DNA of 64,000 bases from Streptomyces davaonensis JCM 4913. GTDB taxonomy: Bacteria; Actinomycetota; Actinomycetes; Streptomycetales; Streptomycetaceae. The DNA lies in contig NC_020504.1 of the NCBI RefSeq assembly GCF_000349325.1, forward strand, positions 6,358,053 through 6,422,052. The letters are read 5' to 3'. The notes under the pieces were generated by a model. The model was not told the origin of the DNA, did not search any database, and was given only the letters and a program-made list of their open reading frames with translations. The position numbers and the translations under genes were made by a program. Of this stretch, positions 1 to 8,210 are shown one piece after another. The stretch's first letter is position 1, and each line of letters starts with the position of its first letter.

Positions 1-66
1 CGTCAGGGCCACCGCCAGCAGTACACGGCGATCAAGGTCACTGAGATCCCCGCGGCTGCGAAGTAA
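1..66 (+). CDS. rplU: 50S ribosomal protein L21, C-terminal end only
   Basis: The window opens inside a gene whose last 21 residues (ending IKVTEIPAAAK, then TAA) are basic and match the C-terminus of bacterial L21. Identification rests mainly on position: the reading frame stops 14 nt before rpmA, and rplU-rpmA-obg is a near-universal operon. L21 binds 23S rRNA in the large subunit. The rest of the gene lies upstream of the window, so length and start cannot be judged. Confidence 0.85.
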   Translation, partial: RQGHRQQYTAIKVTEIPAAAK

Positions 67-80
67 GGGACTGAGGAGAG

Positions 81-335
81 ATGGCACACAAGAAGGGCGC
101 ATCGTCCACCCGTAACGGTCGTGACTCCAACGCTCAGCGCCTCGGCGTGAAGCGCTTCGGCGGTCAGGTCGTCAGCGCGGGTGAGATCCTGGTCCGCCAG
201 CGCGGCACCCACTTCCACCCCGGCGCGGGCGTCGGCCGTGGCGGCGACGACACGCTGTTCGCGCTGAACGCCGGTGCGGTGGAGTTCGGCACCCACCGTG
301 GCCGCAAGGTCGTGAACATCGTTCCGGTCGCCTGA
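81..335 (+). CDS. rpmA: 50S ribosomal protein L27
   Basis: An 84-residue basic protein beginning [16 protein letters not shown], the standard L27 N-terminus; in the ribosome this tail reaches the peptidyl-transferase centre and contacts the tRNA CCA ends. The family motifs GVKRFGGQ and [10 protein letters not shown] are present and the length is normal for an actinobacterial L27. There is no cleavable N-terminal extension of the kind known in Firmicutes. A GAGGAGAG ribosome site precedes the ATG. It follows rplU by 14 nt and is separated from obg by a strong hairpin, so obg may be partly uncoupled from the ribosomal cistrons. Confidence 0.98.
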   Translation: MAHKKGASSTRNGRDSNAQRLGVKRFGGQVVSAGEILVRQRGTHFHPGAGVGRGGDDTLFALNAGAVEFGTHRGRKVVNIVPVA

Positions 336-352
336 TCGGAAGCTTTTCGCGA

Positions 353-393
353 GGCGGACCTCACTTCCCGGTCGGGAAGGCGGGTCCGCCTTT
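353..393 (+). terminator. Two-tier hairpin after rpmA
   Basis: The outer stem GGCGGACC (353-360) pairs with GGTCCGCC (383-390). The inner stem CTTCCCG (364-370) pairs with CGGGAAG (373-379) across a 2-nt gap. A short TTT follows. It lies between rpmA and obg and probably acts as a terminator or attenuator that lowers obg relative to the ribosomal proteins. Confidence 0.75.
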
Positions 394-439
394 CGCGTGT
401 TGACATAGGTAAAACCCGTACTTTCTGGAGGCACACACC

Positions 440-1882
440 ATGACCACCTTCGTGGACCGCGTCGAACTGCATGTCGCCGCGGGTAACGGAGGTCACGGCT
501 GTGCCTCCGTCCACCGTGAGAAGTTCAAGCCGCTCGGCGGGCCCGACGGCGGAAACGGCGGACGCGGCGGCGATGTCATCCTCACGGTCGACCAGTCTGT
601 GACCACGCTGCTCGACTACCACCACTCCCCGCACCGCAAGGCCACCAACGGCAAGCCCGGTGAGGGCGGCAACCGCTCCGGCAAGGAAGGCCAGGACCTG
701 ATCCTCCCGGTGCCGGACGGCACCGTGGTGCTGGACGGCGCGGGCAATGTCCTCGCCGACCTGGTCGGGCACGGCACCTCGTACGTCGCCGCCCAGGGCG
801 GCCGGGGCGGTCTCGGCAACGCGGCCCTCGCCTCCGCCCGCCGCAAGGCGCCCGGCTTCGCCCTGCTCGGTGAGCCCGGGGACCTCCAGGACATCGTGCT
901 GGAGCTGAAGACGGTCGCCGATGTGGCGCTGGTGGGCTACCCGAGCGCGGGCAAGTCCTCGTTGATCTCGGTGCTGAGCGCCGCCAAGCCGAAGATCGCC
1001 GACTACCCGTTCACCACGCTGGTGCCCAACCTCGGTGTGGTGACCGCCGGTTCGACCGTGTACACCATCGCCGACGTTCCGGGTCTCATCCCGGGCGCCA
1101 GCCAGGGCAAGGGCCTCGGCCTGGAGTTCCTGCGCCATGTCGAGCGGTGCAGTGTGCTGGTGCATGTGCTGGACACGGCGACTCTGGAGTCCGACCGTGA
1201 CCCGGTCTCCGACCTCGACATCATCGAGGCGGAGCTGCGGGAGTACGGCGGGCTCGACAACCGGCCGCGGATCGTCGTCATGAACAAGATCGACGTACCG
1301 GACGGCAAGGACCTCGCCGAGCTGGTGCGGCCGGATCTGGAGGCGCGGGGCTACCGGGTCTTCGAGGTGTCCGCGGTCGCCCATCTCGGGCTGAAGGAGC
1401 TCTCCTTCGCGCTCGCCGACCTGGTCGGCCGGGCGCGCGCCGCCAAGCCGAAGGAGGAGGCGACGCGGATCGTCATCCGGCCCAAGGCCGTGGACGACGC
1501 GGGCTTCTCCGTCGTACGCGAGGAGGACGGGCTGTTCCGGGTGCGTGGTGAGAAGCCGGAGCGCTGGGTGCGGCAGACCGACTTCAACAACGACGAGGCC
1601 GTCGGTTATCTCGCCGACCGGCTCAACCGCCTCGGTGTCGAGGAGCAGTTGATGAAGGCGGGCGCCCGCGCGGGCGACGGCGTCGCTATCGGGCCCGAGG
1701 ACAACGCCGTCGTCTTCGACTGGGAGCCGACCGTCATGGCCGGTGCCGAGATGCTCGGCCGGCGCGGTGAGGACCACCGGTTCGAGGAGCCGCGCCCCGC
1801 GGCCCAGCGCCGTAAGGACAAGCAGGCCGAACGGGACGAGTTCCAGCGGGAGTTCGACGACTTCGACCCCTTCGAGGGTTAA
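440..1882 (+). CDS. obg: Obg/CgtA GTPase
   Basis: A 480-residue ribosome-associated GTPase. The glycine-rich Obg fold comes first (about residues 1-155, with GGxGG repeats such as [12 protein letters not shown]). The G domain follows, with P-loop GYPSAGKSS near 168, DVPGL near 211 and NKID near 281. A C-terminal OCT domain spans about 350-430 and ends in an acidic tail. The ATG at 440 has GGAGG 10 nt upstream. Obg binds the 50S subunit and guanine nucleotides including ppGpp; in Streptomyces the family is known to be essential and to influence the onset of differentiation. Length and motifs are complete and nothing looks degraded. It is third in the rplU-rpmA-obg block. Confidence 0.98.
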   Translation: MTTFVDRVELHVAAGNGGHGCASVHREKFKPLGGPDGGNGGRGGDVILTVDQSVTTLLDYHHSPHRKATNGKPGEGGNRSGKEGQDLILPVPDGTVVLDGAGNVLADLVGHGTSYVAAQGGRGGLGNAALASARRKAPGFALLGEPGDLQDIVLELKTVADVALVGYPSAGKSSLISVLSAAKPKIADYPFTTLVPNLGVVTAGSTVYTIADVPGLIPGASQGKGLGLEFLRHVERCSVLVHVLDTATLESDRDPVSDLDIIEAELREYGGLDNRPRIVVMNKIDVPDGKDLAELVRPDLEARGYRVFEVSAVAHLGLKELSFALADLVGRARAAKPKEEATRIVIRPKAVDDAGFSVVREEDGLFRVRGEKPERWVRQTDFNNDEAVGYLADRLNRLGVEEQLMKAGARAGDGVAIGPEDNAVVFDWEPTVMAGAEMLGRRGEDHRFEEPRPAAQRRKDKQAERDEFQREFDDFDPFEG

Positions 1883-1993
1883 TCCCGGGGAAAGTGGGGG
1901 CGTACGGCAGGGCAACCAACTGTCGGTTCGGCGAGTCGTACTGGGCGGCGCGGATGAGGATCTTGGTCCTCTCCGCGCTCAGCCGCCCTTTCG

Positions 1994-3361
1994 ATGCCCG
2001 GAGTCGACGTGTCCGTACGCCGCAGTCTCGTGGTCGCTCTCGCCCTGCTGGGCGCGACCGTCGGAGCAACACCCCTCGCGCACGCCCAGTCCCAGCCCTT
2101 GAGGCAGGACTTCAACGGCGACGGCTACGAGGATCAGGTCACCGGTGTTCCCGCTGGTCAGGTGGCCGGGAAGAAGCGGGCCGGGTATGTCGCCGTCGTC
2201 TACGGCTCGGCGGTCGGGCCCGGCACCAAGAAGGTCTACACGCAGGCCTCCCCGGGTGTGCCCGGCAGCGTGGAGTCGCACGACATGTTCGGCGCCCATC
2301 TCGCCGTGGGAGACCTCGACGGCGACGGCTATGCCGATCTGCTGGTCGAGACCGACAACGAGCAGTGGACGCACGAGGGCATCGCCCGCGACGGCAACCG
2401 CATCGTGCTGTGGGGCGGCCCGAGCGGCCTCTCCTCCGGCAGTGTGCTGCCCGTGCTGACGACCGGACTGGCCCAGGGCGGCACCAGCGTCACCGGCGAC
2501 TTCGACGGTGACGGGCATCTGGACCTGGCCAAGAAGGGCGAGGTGCGGTTCGGGCCGTTCGGGCGGGACGGGGCCGCCGCCTCGGTGCGGCAGGGTGCCG
2601 AGTTCACCACGCACCACCAGACGACGGACCTCGCCGCCGGGGACACGGACGGCGACGGGATCACCGACGTCGTCGCGCTGGCACGTGACTACGACCGGGG
2701 CGAGGACAACCAGTACGCCTACTCCGTGACCGTGGCCCGCGGCAGCCATGACGGGCTGCTCCCGCCGACGGTCGTGACGAGCTTCCGTACGGCCGAGCCC
2801 TGGCAGGAGTCCCTCGCGGTCGGCGATGTCGACGGCGACGGGCCCGCCGAGATCGTGACCGGCGCCGGCAACGACATCAGGGTCCTCGACGGCGGCACCG
2901 AGCGGATCATCACCCAGAACACCCCCGGTGTCCCCGGCGCCCAGGAGAAGGGCGACACCTTCGGCGCCGTGGTCTCGGTGGGCGATGTCGACGGGGACGG
3001 CTACGGGGACATCGTGGCGGGCAATCCGACCGAGGACTTCGCCGGACGGACCGATGCGGGCATCTTCGCCGTCGTACCGGGCGGGCCCGACGGGCCGACC
3101 GGGGCGGGCACCCGGGCGTTCAGCCAGTCGAGCCCCGGTGTGCCCGGCAGTGCCGAGGCGGGGGACCGTTTCGGTGGCAGGACCGATGTCGTCGACAGCG
3201 ACGGCGACGGGCGGGCCGAGCCGGTCGTGTCGGCCATCGCCGAGAACGACTGGGCCGGTGCTGTCTGGCTGTTCGGGCCCAAGGGCACCGTGTCCGTCGG
3301 CTCGGGTTCCTTCGGGATGACCGCTGCCGACGCGCGGTTCGGGGACCGTTTCCCCGAATAA
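1994..3361 (+). CDS. Secreted FG-GAP/integrin-like propeller protein
   Basis: A 455-residue exported protein. A signal peptide (basic SVRR, then a hydrophobic run, cleavage near AHAQ, about residue 31) precedes roughly seven blades. Each blade carries a calcium-loop motif: DFNGDGYED, DLDGDGYAD, DFDGDGHLD, DTDGDGITD, DVDGDGPAE, DVDGDGYGD, DSDGDGRAE. These are hallmarks of FG-GAP/VCBS beta-propellers, which bind ligands or partners rather than catalyse. The repeats SSPGVPGSAEAGDRFG and SPGVPGSVESHDMFG mark the linkers. Start choice is ATG 1994; a GTG at 2009 would leave the signal peptide intact and is also possible. The ligand is unknown. The next gene is also exported (PhoD), but the 198-nt gap argues against one operon. 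Confidence 0.85.
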   Translation: MPGVDVSVRRSLVVALALLGATVGATPLAHAQSQPLRQDFNGDGYEDQVTGVPAGQVAGKKRAGYVAVVYGSAVGPGTKKVYTQASPGVPGSVESHDMFGAHLAVGDLDGDGYADLLVETDNEQWTHEGIARDGNRIVLWGGPSGLSSGSVLPVLTTGLAQGGTSVTGDFDGDGHLDLAKKGEVRFGPFGRDGAAASVRQGAEFTTHHQTTDLAAGDTDGDGITDVVALARDYDRGEDNQYAYSVTVARGSHDGLLPPTVVTSFRTAEPWQESLAVGDVDGDGPAEIVTGAGNDIRVLDGGTERIITQNTPGVPGAQEKGDTFGAVVSVGDVDGDGYGDIVAGNPTEDFAGRTDAGIFAVVPGGPDGPTGAGTRAFSQSSPGVPGSAEAGDRFGGRTDVVDSDGDGRAEPVVSAIAENDWAGAVWLFGPKGTVSVGSGSFGMTAADARFGDRFPE

Positions 3362-3559
3362 CTGACTGAATCTCAAGAGGCAGGCACCCAGAACCCGTTG
3401 TGGCCGGATCACGTTTGTCGTGGTGTTCCCGTGCCGCAACGGGTCTTCTGTTGTCTCCCTAGTTGTCATGCACGCGAGCCCTGGGGTTCAGCGGGCGGAC
3501 TGACCGGAGCGTGAGCTTCGAATGAGTCCAAGGGGCCCGCGACGCAAGGGAGTTCGCCG

Positions 3560-5119
3560 ATGACCGAAGCGACCGCAGCAGGATCACCGGACCGCCGCCG
3601 CTTCCTGACCGCCTCGGCCGCCGTGCTCGGCGCCGCCGCCTCCGCCCAGCTGTGGCTGCCCGCCACCGCTCATGCCGCCGAAACCCCGCTGCCCGAGGGC
3701 GTGTTCAGCCTCGGTGTGGCCTCCGGCGACCCGCTCCCCGACGGCATCGTGCTGTGGACCCGGCTCGCCCCGGACCCGCTGAACGGCGGCGGTATGCCCG
3801 ACGCGGTCGTGCCGGTGCAGTGGGAGCTCGCGGAGGACGAGCGGTTCCGCAAGGTCGTGCGCCGCGGCACCGCCCAGGCCCGGCCCGAGTACGGGCACAG
3901 CGTTCACGTGGACGTACGGGGCCTGCGTCCCGGCCGCCGCTACTGGTACCGCTTCCGCGCCGGCGGCCGTATCTCCCCGGTGGGCCGCACCCGTACCGCG
4001 CCCCACCCGCTCAGCTCCGGCGGCGATCTGCGCCTCGCCCTCGCCTCCTGCCAGAACTGGCAGCACGGCTGGTTCACGCCGTACGCCGACATGCTGGACC
4101 AGGACCCCGATGTCGTGCTGTTCGTCGGTGACTACATCTACGAGTCGGTGCCCTCGGCGACGGCGCTGCGCAGGCACGAGGGGACGGGGGAGCCGTACAC
4201 CCTGGCGCAGTACCGCAACCGGTACGCGCAGTACCGCAGCGACCCCGATCTCGCGGCGATGCACGCGGGCGCGCCCTTCGTGGTGACCTTCGACGACCAC
4301 GAGGTCGACAACGACTTCGCCGGCGAGATCCCGCAGGACCCGGCCAAGCAGCCGCACGAGGCGTTCGTGGCCCGGCTCACCGCCGCCTACCAGGCGTACT
4401 ACGAGCACATGCCGGTGCGGGCCACGGCCGTCCCGAACGGACCGCACATCCGGATGCACCGCCGCCTGGAGTTCGGCCGGCTGGCCCGGCTCAACGTGCT
4501 CGACACCCGGCAGTACCGCAGCGACCAGGCCACCAGCCAGGCCGGTGCCATGGACCCCGCGCTCACGATGCTCGGCGCCGAGCAGAAGCGGTGGCTGCTG
4601 GACGGGCTGCACGGCTCGCCGGCCCGCTGGAACCTGATCGCCTCGCAGATCATGATGGCCGAGACCGATCTGCTGGTCGGCGAGGGCAAGCAGTGGTTCT
4701 ACGACGCCTGGGACGGCTACCAGGCCGAGCGGAACCAGTTCCTGAGCGAGTTCAAGCGGGTCCGCAACCCCGTGGTGCTCACCGGGGACCGGCATCTGAC
4801 GATGATCAGCGATCTGAAGGAGGACTTCGCGAACCCGGAGTCCGCCGTCGTCGGCGCCGAGTTCGTCGGCACCTCCATCTCCAGCAACGGCGACCAGGAC
4901 CAGGAGGCGTTCCGCCGGGAGTGGGACCCGCGCCGGGCGGACAACCCGCACTGGAAGCTGCTCGACGCGCACCGCGGCTACCACCTCTTCGACATCCGCC
5001 GCGACGGCATCGACGCGCAGGTCAGGGTGGTGGACACGGTCCGGCAGCAGACCTCGGTGCCGAGCACGCTGGCCCGGCTGCGGCTGGAGGCGGGGCGCCC
5101 CGGCGTGGAGGTCGTGTGA
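3560..5119 (+). CDS. phoD: Tat-exported alkaline phosphatase/phosphodiesterase PhoD
   Basis: 519 residues. The N-terminus has a twin-arginine signal (DRRRFLTA at 11-18, a hydrophobic stretch, cleavage near AHA-AE), so the enzyme is exported folded with its metals. An N-terminal PhoD_N Ig-like domain with VASGDPLPDGIVLWTRL precedes the metallophosphatase domain. Metal-site signatures are VGDYIYES near 189, FDDHEVDNDF near 245 and LTGDRHLT near 406. PhoD enzymes hydrolyse phosphodiesters and monoesters, including teichoic acids, in phosphate starvation. That activity fits the wall-polymer cluster that follows. A clear AAGGGAG site precedes the ATG. I did not find a convincing PHO-box direct repeat by eye in the 198-nt upstream gap. 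Confidence 0.93.
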   Translation: MTEATAAGSPDRRRFLTASAAVLGAAASAQLWLPATAHAAETPLPEGVFSLGVASGDPLPDGIVLWTRLAPDPLNGGGMPDAVVPVQWELAEDERFRKVVRRGTAQARPEYGHSVHVDVRGLRPGRRYWYRFRAGGRISPVGRTRTAPHPLSSGGDLRLALASCQNWQHGWFTPYADMLDQDPDVVLFVGDYIYESVPSATALRRHEGTGEPYTLAQYRNRYAQYRSDPDLAAMHAGAPFVVTFDDHEVDNDFAGEIPQDPAKQPHEAFVARLTAAYQAYYEHMPVRATAVPNGPHIRMHRRLEFGRLARLNVLDTRQYRSDQATSQAGAMDPALTMLGAEQKRWLLDGLHGSPARWNLIASQIMMAETDLLVGEGKQWFYDAWDGYQAERNQFLSEFKRVRNPVVLTGDRHLTMISDLKEDFANPESAVVGAEFVGTSISSNGDQDQEAFRREWDPRRADNPHWKLLDAHRGYHLFDIRRDGIDAQVRVVDTVRQQTSVPSTLARLRLEAGRPGVEVV

Positions 5120-5198
5120 TGCGATGAGTGTGGCGCTCATCACTGTCCCATACGGCTCTTAGCCAACCCTCAGGTACCGGTCCTACCGTCACCTGACT

Positions 5199-6389
5199 AT
5201 GGAGACGGACTGTACGAGAGATGAAGTCCCGGCCAACGGTGGCGTCGCTCCGCTGCCGGCCGGGACACGGCTGCTGCACATCGGCCCGCACAAGACCGGG
5301 ACCACCTCGATCCAGGGCGCCCTGTTCGCGGCCAAGGAGGCGATGGCCGGGCACGGCGTCGACTTCCCCGCCACCAGCAGGCACCCCATGTCGGCGGCGC
5401 TCGCGGTCTGCGCCCGCCCCGGGATGATGGGCAACGCCAAGCCCACCGACCGGCACTGGGAGACCCTGGTCGAGCAGGTCGCCGCCACCGGCCGGCGCAC
5501 CTCGGTGGTCAGCAGCGAGTTCTTCGCCGACGCCCCCGACGACGAGACGATCGCCAAGATCGTCGAGGATCTCGGCGGCGACCGGGTGCACGTCCTGGTC
5601 ACCCTGCGCCCGCTGGCCAGGATCATGCCCTCGCAGTGGCAGCAGTACGTGCAGAACGGTTTGCGCATGGGCTACGAGAGCTGGCTCCGGCACATGCTGC
5701 GCAAGCCGCCGTACGAGAAGCCCAACCCCAGCTTCTGGCGGCGGCACCGGCACGACCGGCTGATCGAGCGGTGGGTGCGGGTGGTCGGGGCCGAGCGGGT
5801 CACCGTCGTGGTGGTCGACGACGCCGACCGCGGTGGCCTGATGCGCACCTTCGAGGGGCTGCTCGGACTCCCGGAGAATCTGCTCCAGGAGGTCCCGGAC
5901 ACCGCGAACCGGTCACTCACCCTCGCCGAGACCGAAATGCTGCGGAATCTTAATGTGGAATTCCGCGAGAATGAGCTTCCGGAGGAGCTCTATTCCCAGC
6001 TTGTCCGATATGGCGCCGTTATGCATATGAAGAACGCGTGCGCCCCGGGTCCCGACGACGTGAAGATCTGCACCCCGCAGTGGGCCGTCGAGGCGGCCGC
6101 CGGGATCGGCGCCGAGATGGCCGGGCGGATCGGCACGATGGGTGTGCGGGTGCTCGGCGATCCGGCCCTGCTGTCCGCCGTGCCGAAGCCCGCCGCCCGG
6201 ACCGAAGCCGAGCCGCGGATGGCGCCCGAGGTCGCCGCGCAGGCGCTGTACGGGGCCCTCGCCGCGGCCGCCGCCGCACCGGTGGGCAGCGCTGTGCCGG
6301 TCCAGGCGCGGACGGTTCATCAGACGTCGTCCAAGGAACTCGTGAAGGTCCTCGGACATCGCTGTCTGAAGAAGCTGCGCCGTCGCTGA
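5199..6389 (+). CDS. Sulfotransferase-like P-loop protein in the glycopolymer locus
   Basis: 396 residues. The motif LLHIGPHKTGTTSIQ at about 26-40 resembles the 5'-phosphosulfate-binding loop of PAPS-dependent sulfotransferases (normally PKSGTT or HKTGT). A run VHVLVTLRPLARIMPSQWQQYVQNG resembles the second (3'-phosphate) site, RPxxxxxSxW. Beyond these the sequence is not familiar, and the C-terminal third is Ala-rich. I infer modification of a wall or surface glycan because the next genes build one. The stretch 5930-6030 is visibly poorer in GC than its surroundings, hinting at a different origin or conserved RNA structure. The start (ATG 5199) has no clear ribosome site; a TACCGT box lies 9 nt before it. 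Confidence 0.6.
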   Translation: METDCTRDEVPANGGVAPLPAGTRLLHIGPHKTGTTSIQGALFAAKEAMAGHGVDFPATSRHPMSAALAVCARPGMMGNAKPTDRHWETLVEQVAATGRRTSVVSSEFFADAPDDETIAKIVEDLGGDRVHVLVTLRPLARIMPSQWQQYVQNGLRMGYESWLRHMLRKPPYEKPNPSFWRRHRHDRLIERWVRVVGAERVTVVVVDDADRGGLMRTFEGLLGLPENLLQEVPDTANRSLTLAETEMLRNLNVEFRENELPEELYSQLVRYGAVMHMKNACAPGPDDVKICTPQWAVEAAAGIGAEMAGRIGTMGVRVLGDPALLSAVPKPAARTEAEPRMAPEVAAQALYGALAAAAAAPVGSAVPVQARTVHQTSSKELVKVLGHRCLKKLRRR

Positions 6390-6432
6390 GCTGTGCGGTT
6401 ACTCACAGCAATTCCGGGGGAACCATGGACGC

Positions 6433-6525
6433 TTTCCGGACCGTCACCAGGAGTGCAAGGTGAATGACAGGTTGCGCGCATATATGCGGCGGAGGACGCT
6501 CACCTTGCACTGCGGTAACCGGAAG
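6433..6525. repeat. Nested inverted repeat upstream of the CDP-ribitol synthase gene
   Basis: Outer arms are TTCCGG (6433-6438) and CCGGAA (6520-6525). Main arms are AGTGCAAGGTGA (6452-6463) and TCACCTTGCACT (6500-6511), a perfect 12-bp match separated by 36 nt. The 12-bp palindrome CGCATATATGCG sits inside (6477-6488). The structure ends 44 nt before the GTG start at 6570. It could be an RNA element or a binding site for a dimeric regulator. Confidence 0.75.
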
Positions 6526-6569
6526 TGGGACCATTTCCAAGTTCCCAGTCGCCACAAGGTAGGTCACCT

Positions 6570-8069
6570 GTGTCCCAGCACATAGCCAAGCCCCGTACCA
6601 CCGCAGTGATCCTGGCCGGCGGTACCGGCCAGCGTGTGGGTCTCTCGATCCCCAAGCAGCTGCTGAAGATCGCCGGCAAGGCCGTCATCGAGCACACCCT
6701 GACCACCTTCGAGAAGGCCGACTCGATCGACGACGTCATCGTGCTGATGGCGCCGGGCTATGTGCCCGACATCGAGAAGATCGTGGCCAAGGCCGGGTTC
6801 AAGAAGGTCACCAAGATCATCGAGGGTGGCTCCACCCGCAATGAGACCACCGAGCGGGCCATCGCCGCGCTCGGCGAGGGCCTCGCGGAGGGTGAGGACC
6901 GCAACGTCCTCTTCCACGACGCCGTGCGCCCGCTGCTGTCACAGCGCGTGATCGACGACTGTGTCGTGGCCCTGGAGCGCTACCAGGCCGTCGACGTCGC
7001 CATCCCGTCCGCGGACACCATCATCGTGACCCGCACCCACGGCGAGGACGGCGAGTTCATCACCGAGATCCCGGACCGCTCCCGGCTGCGCCGCGGCCAG
7101 ACGCCGCAGGCGTTCAAGCTGTCCACGATCAAGCGGGCCTACGAGGTCGCCGCGGGTGACCCCAACTTCCAGGCCACCGACGACTGCTCGGTCGTGCTGA
7201 AGTACCTGCCGGACGTGCCGATCCACGTGGTCGCGGGTGACGAGTACAACATGAAGGTCACCCAGCCCGTCGACGTCTTCATCGCCGACAAGCTGTTCCA
7301 GCTGGCCTCCACCGCCGCCCCCGAGCAGGTCTCCGAGGAGGCCTACCGCGAGCTGCTGACCGGCAAGACCGTCGTCGTCTTCGGCGGCAGCTACGGCATC
7401 GGCAAGGACATCGCCGAGCTCGCCGAGTCCTACGGCTCCAAGGTGTACGCGCTGGGCCGCTCCACCACCGGCACCCACGTGGAGAACCCGGAGGAGGTCG
7501 ACGACGCGCTGTCCAAGGCCTACGCCGAGACGGGCCGGATCGACTACGTCGTCAACACCGCCGGTGTGCTGCGCATCGGCAAGCTGGCCGAGACCGACAA
7601 CGCCACCATCGAGGAGGCGCTGAAGGTCAACTACCTCGCGCCGGTGCAGATCGCCCGCTCCTCGTACAAGTACCTCGCCGAGACCAACGGCCAGCTGCTG
7701 CTCTACACCTCCAGCAGCTACACCCGCGGCCGCGCCGAGTACAGCCTGTACTCCTCCACCAAGGCCGCCATGGTCAACCTCACCCAGGCGCTGTCCGACG
7801 AGTGGGCCGGTGACGGCATCCGGGTGAACTGCATCAACCCCGAGCGCACCGCGACCCCCATGCGCACCAAGGCCTTCGGCCAGGAGCCCGCGGGCAGCCT
7901 GCTCTCCTCCGAGGCGGTCGCCCGCACCTCGCTCGACGTGCTGCTTTCCGAGCTGACCGGCCATGTCATCGACGTCCGCCAGCAGGACCCGACGGCCGCC
8001 GCGGGCCAGGCCTCCGGCTTCGAGGCCGCGCTGGCCAGTGTGCTTGACCGCCAGGACGGCGTGGCATAA
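6570..8069 (+). CDS. Fused CDP-ribitol synthase (cytidylyltransferase + SDR reductase)
   Basis: 499 residues with two catalytic modules. The first (about 1-245) is an IspD/TarI-type cytidylyltransferase with LAGGTGQRVGLSIPKQ near 13 and HDAVRPLL near 115. The second (about 265-480) is a short-chain reductase with the cofactor loop GGSYGIGKD near 272, catalytic YSSTK (Tyr394, Lys398) and NTAG. The fusion matches the Bcs1/Acs1-type enzymes that reduce ribulose-5-phosphate and charge it with CTP to give CDP-ribitol. It therefore suggests a ribitol-phosphate polymer. I place the start at GTG 6570 rather than ATG 6525 because AAGGTAGG precedes it and the family N-terminus begins just before the LAGGTG loop. 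Substrate is inferred from domain order. Confidence 0.85.
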   Translation: MSQHIAKPRTTAVILAGGTGQRVGLSIPKQLLKIAGKAVIEHTLTTFEKADSIDDVIVLMAPGYVPDIEKIVAKAGFKKVTKIIEGGSTRNETTERAIAALGEGLAEGEDRNVLFHDAVRPLLSQRVIDDCVVALERYQAVDVAIPSADTIIVTRTHGEDGEFITEIPDRSRLRRGQTPQAFKLSTIKRAYEVAAGDPNFQATDDCSVVLKYLPDVPIHVVAGDEYNMKVTQPVDVFIADKLFQLASTAAPEQVSEEAYRELLTGKTVVVFGGSYGIGKDIAELAESYGSKVYALGRSTTGTHVENPEEVDDALSKAYAETGRIDYVVNTAGVLRIGKLAETDNATIEEALKVNYLAPVQIARSSYKYLAETNGQLLLYTSSSYTRGRAEYSLYSSTKAAMVNLTQALSDEWAGDGIRVNCINPERTATPMRTKAFGQEPAGSLLSSEAVARTSLDVLLSELTGHVIDVRQQDPTAAAGQASGFEAALASVLDRQDGVA

Positions 8070-8096
8070 TCAACAGCTAATAAGCCTTACGGAATT

Positions 8097-8141
8097 CAGG
8101 CCTCTGCGTTTCTTCATTCACGAAGAATTCACAGGGGCCTG
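8097..8141 (+). other. Intercistronic stem-loop without T-tract
   Basis: CAGGCCTCTG (8097-8106) pairs with CAGGGGCCTG (8132-8141) over 10 bp with one G-T. An inner stem TTCTTC (8110-8115) pairs with GAAGAA (8122-8127). No T run follows. It lies between the CDP-ribitol synthase and the polymerase gene and may act as a partial terminator or a processing/stability element. Confidence 0.6.
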
Positions 8142-8210
8142 AGTCCTTCACCCTTCGTGCTCCACCCCTCGTTCCTCAGACCGGCAACCCCTCCCAGAGC
8201 AGGTTTATCC

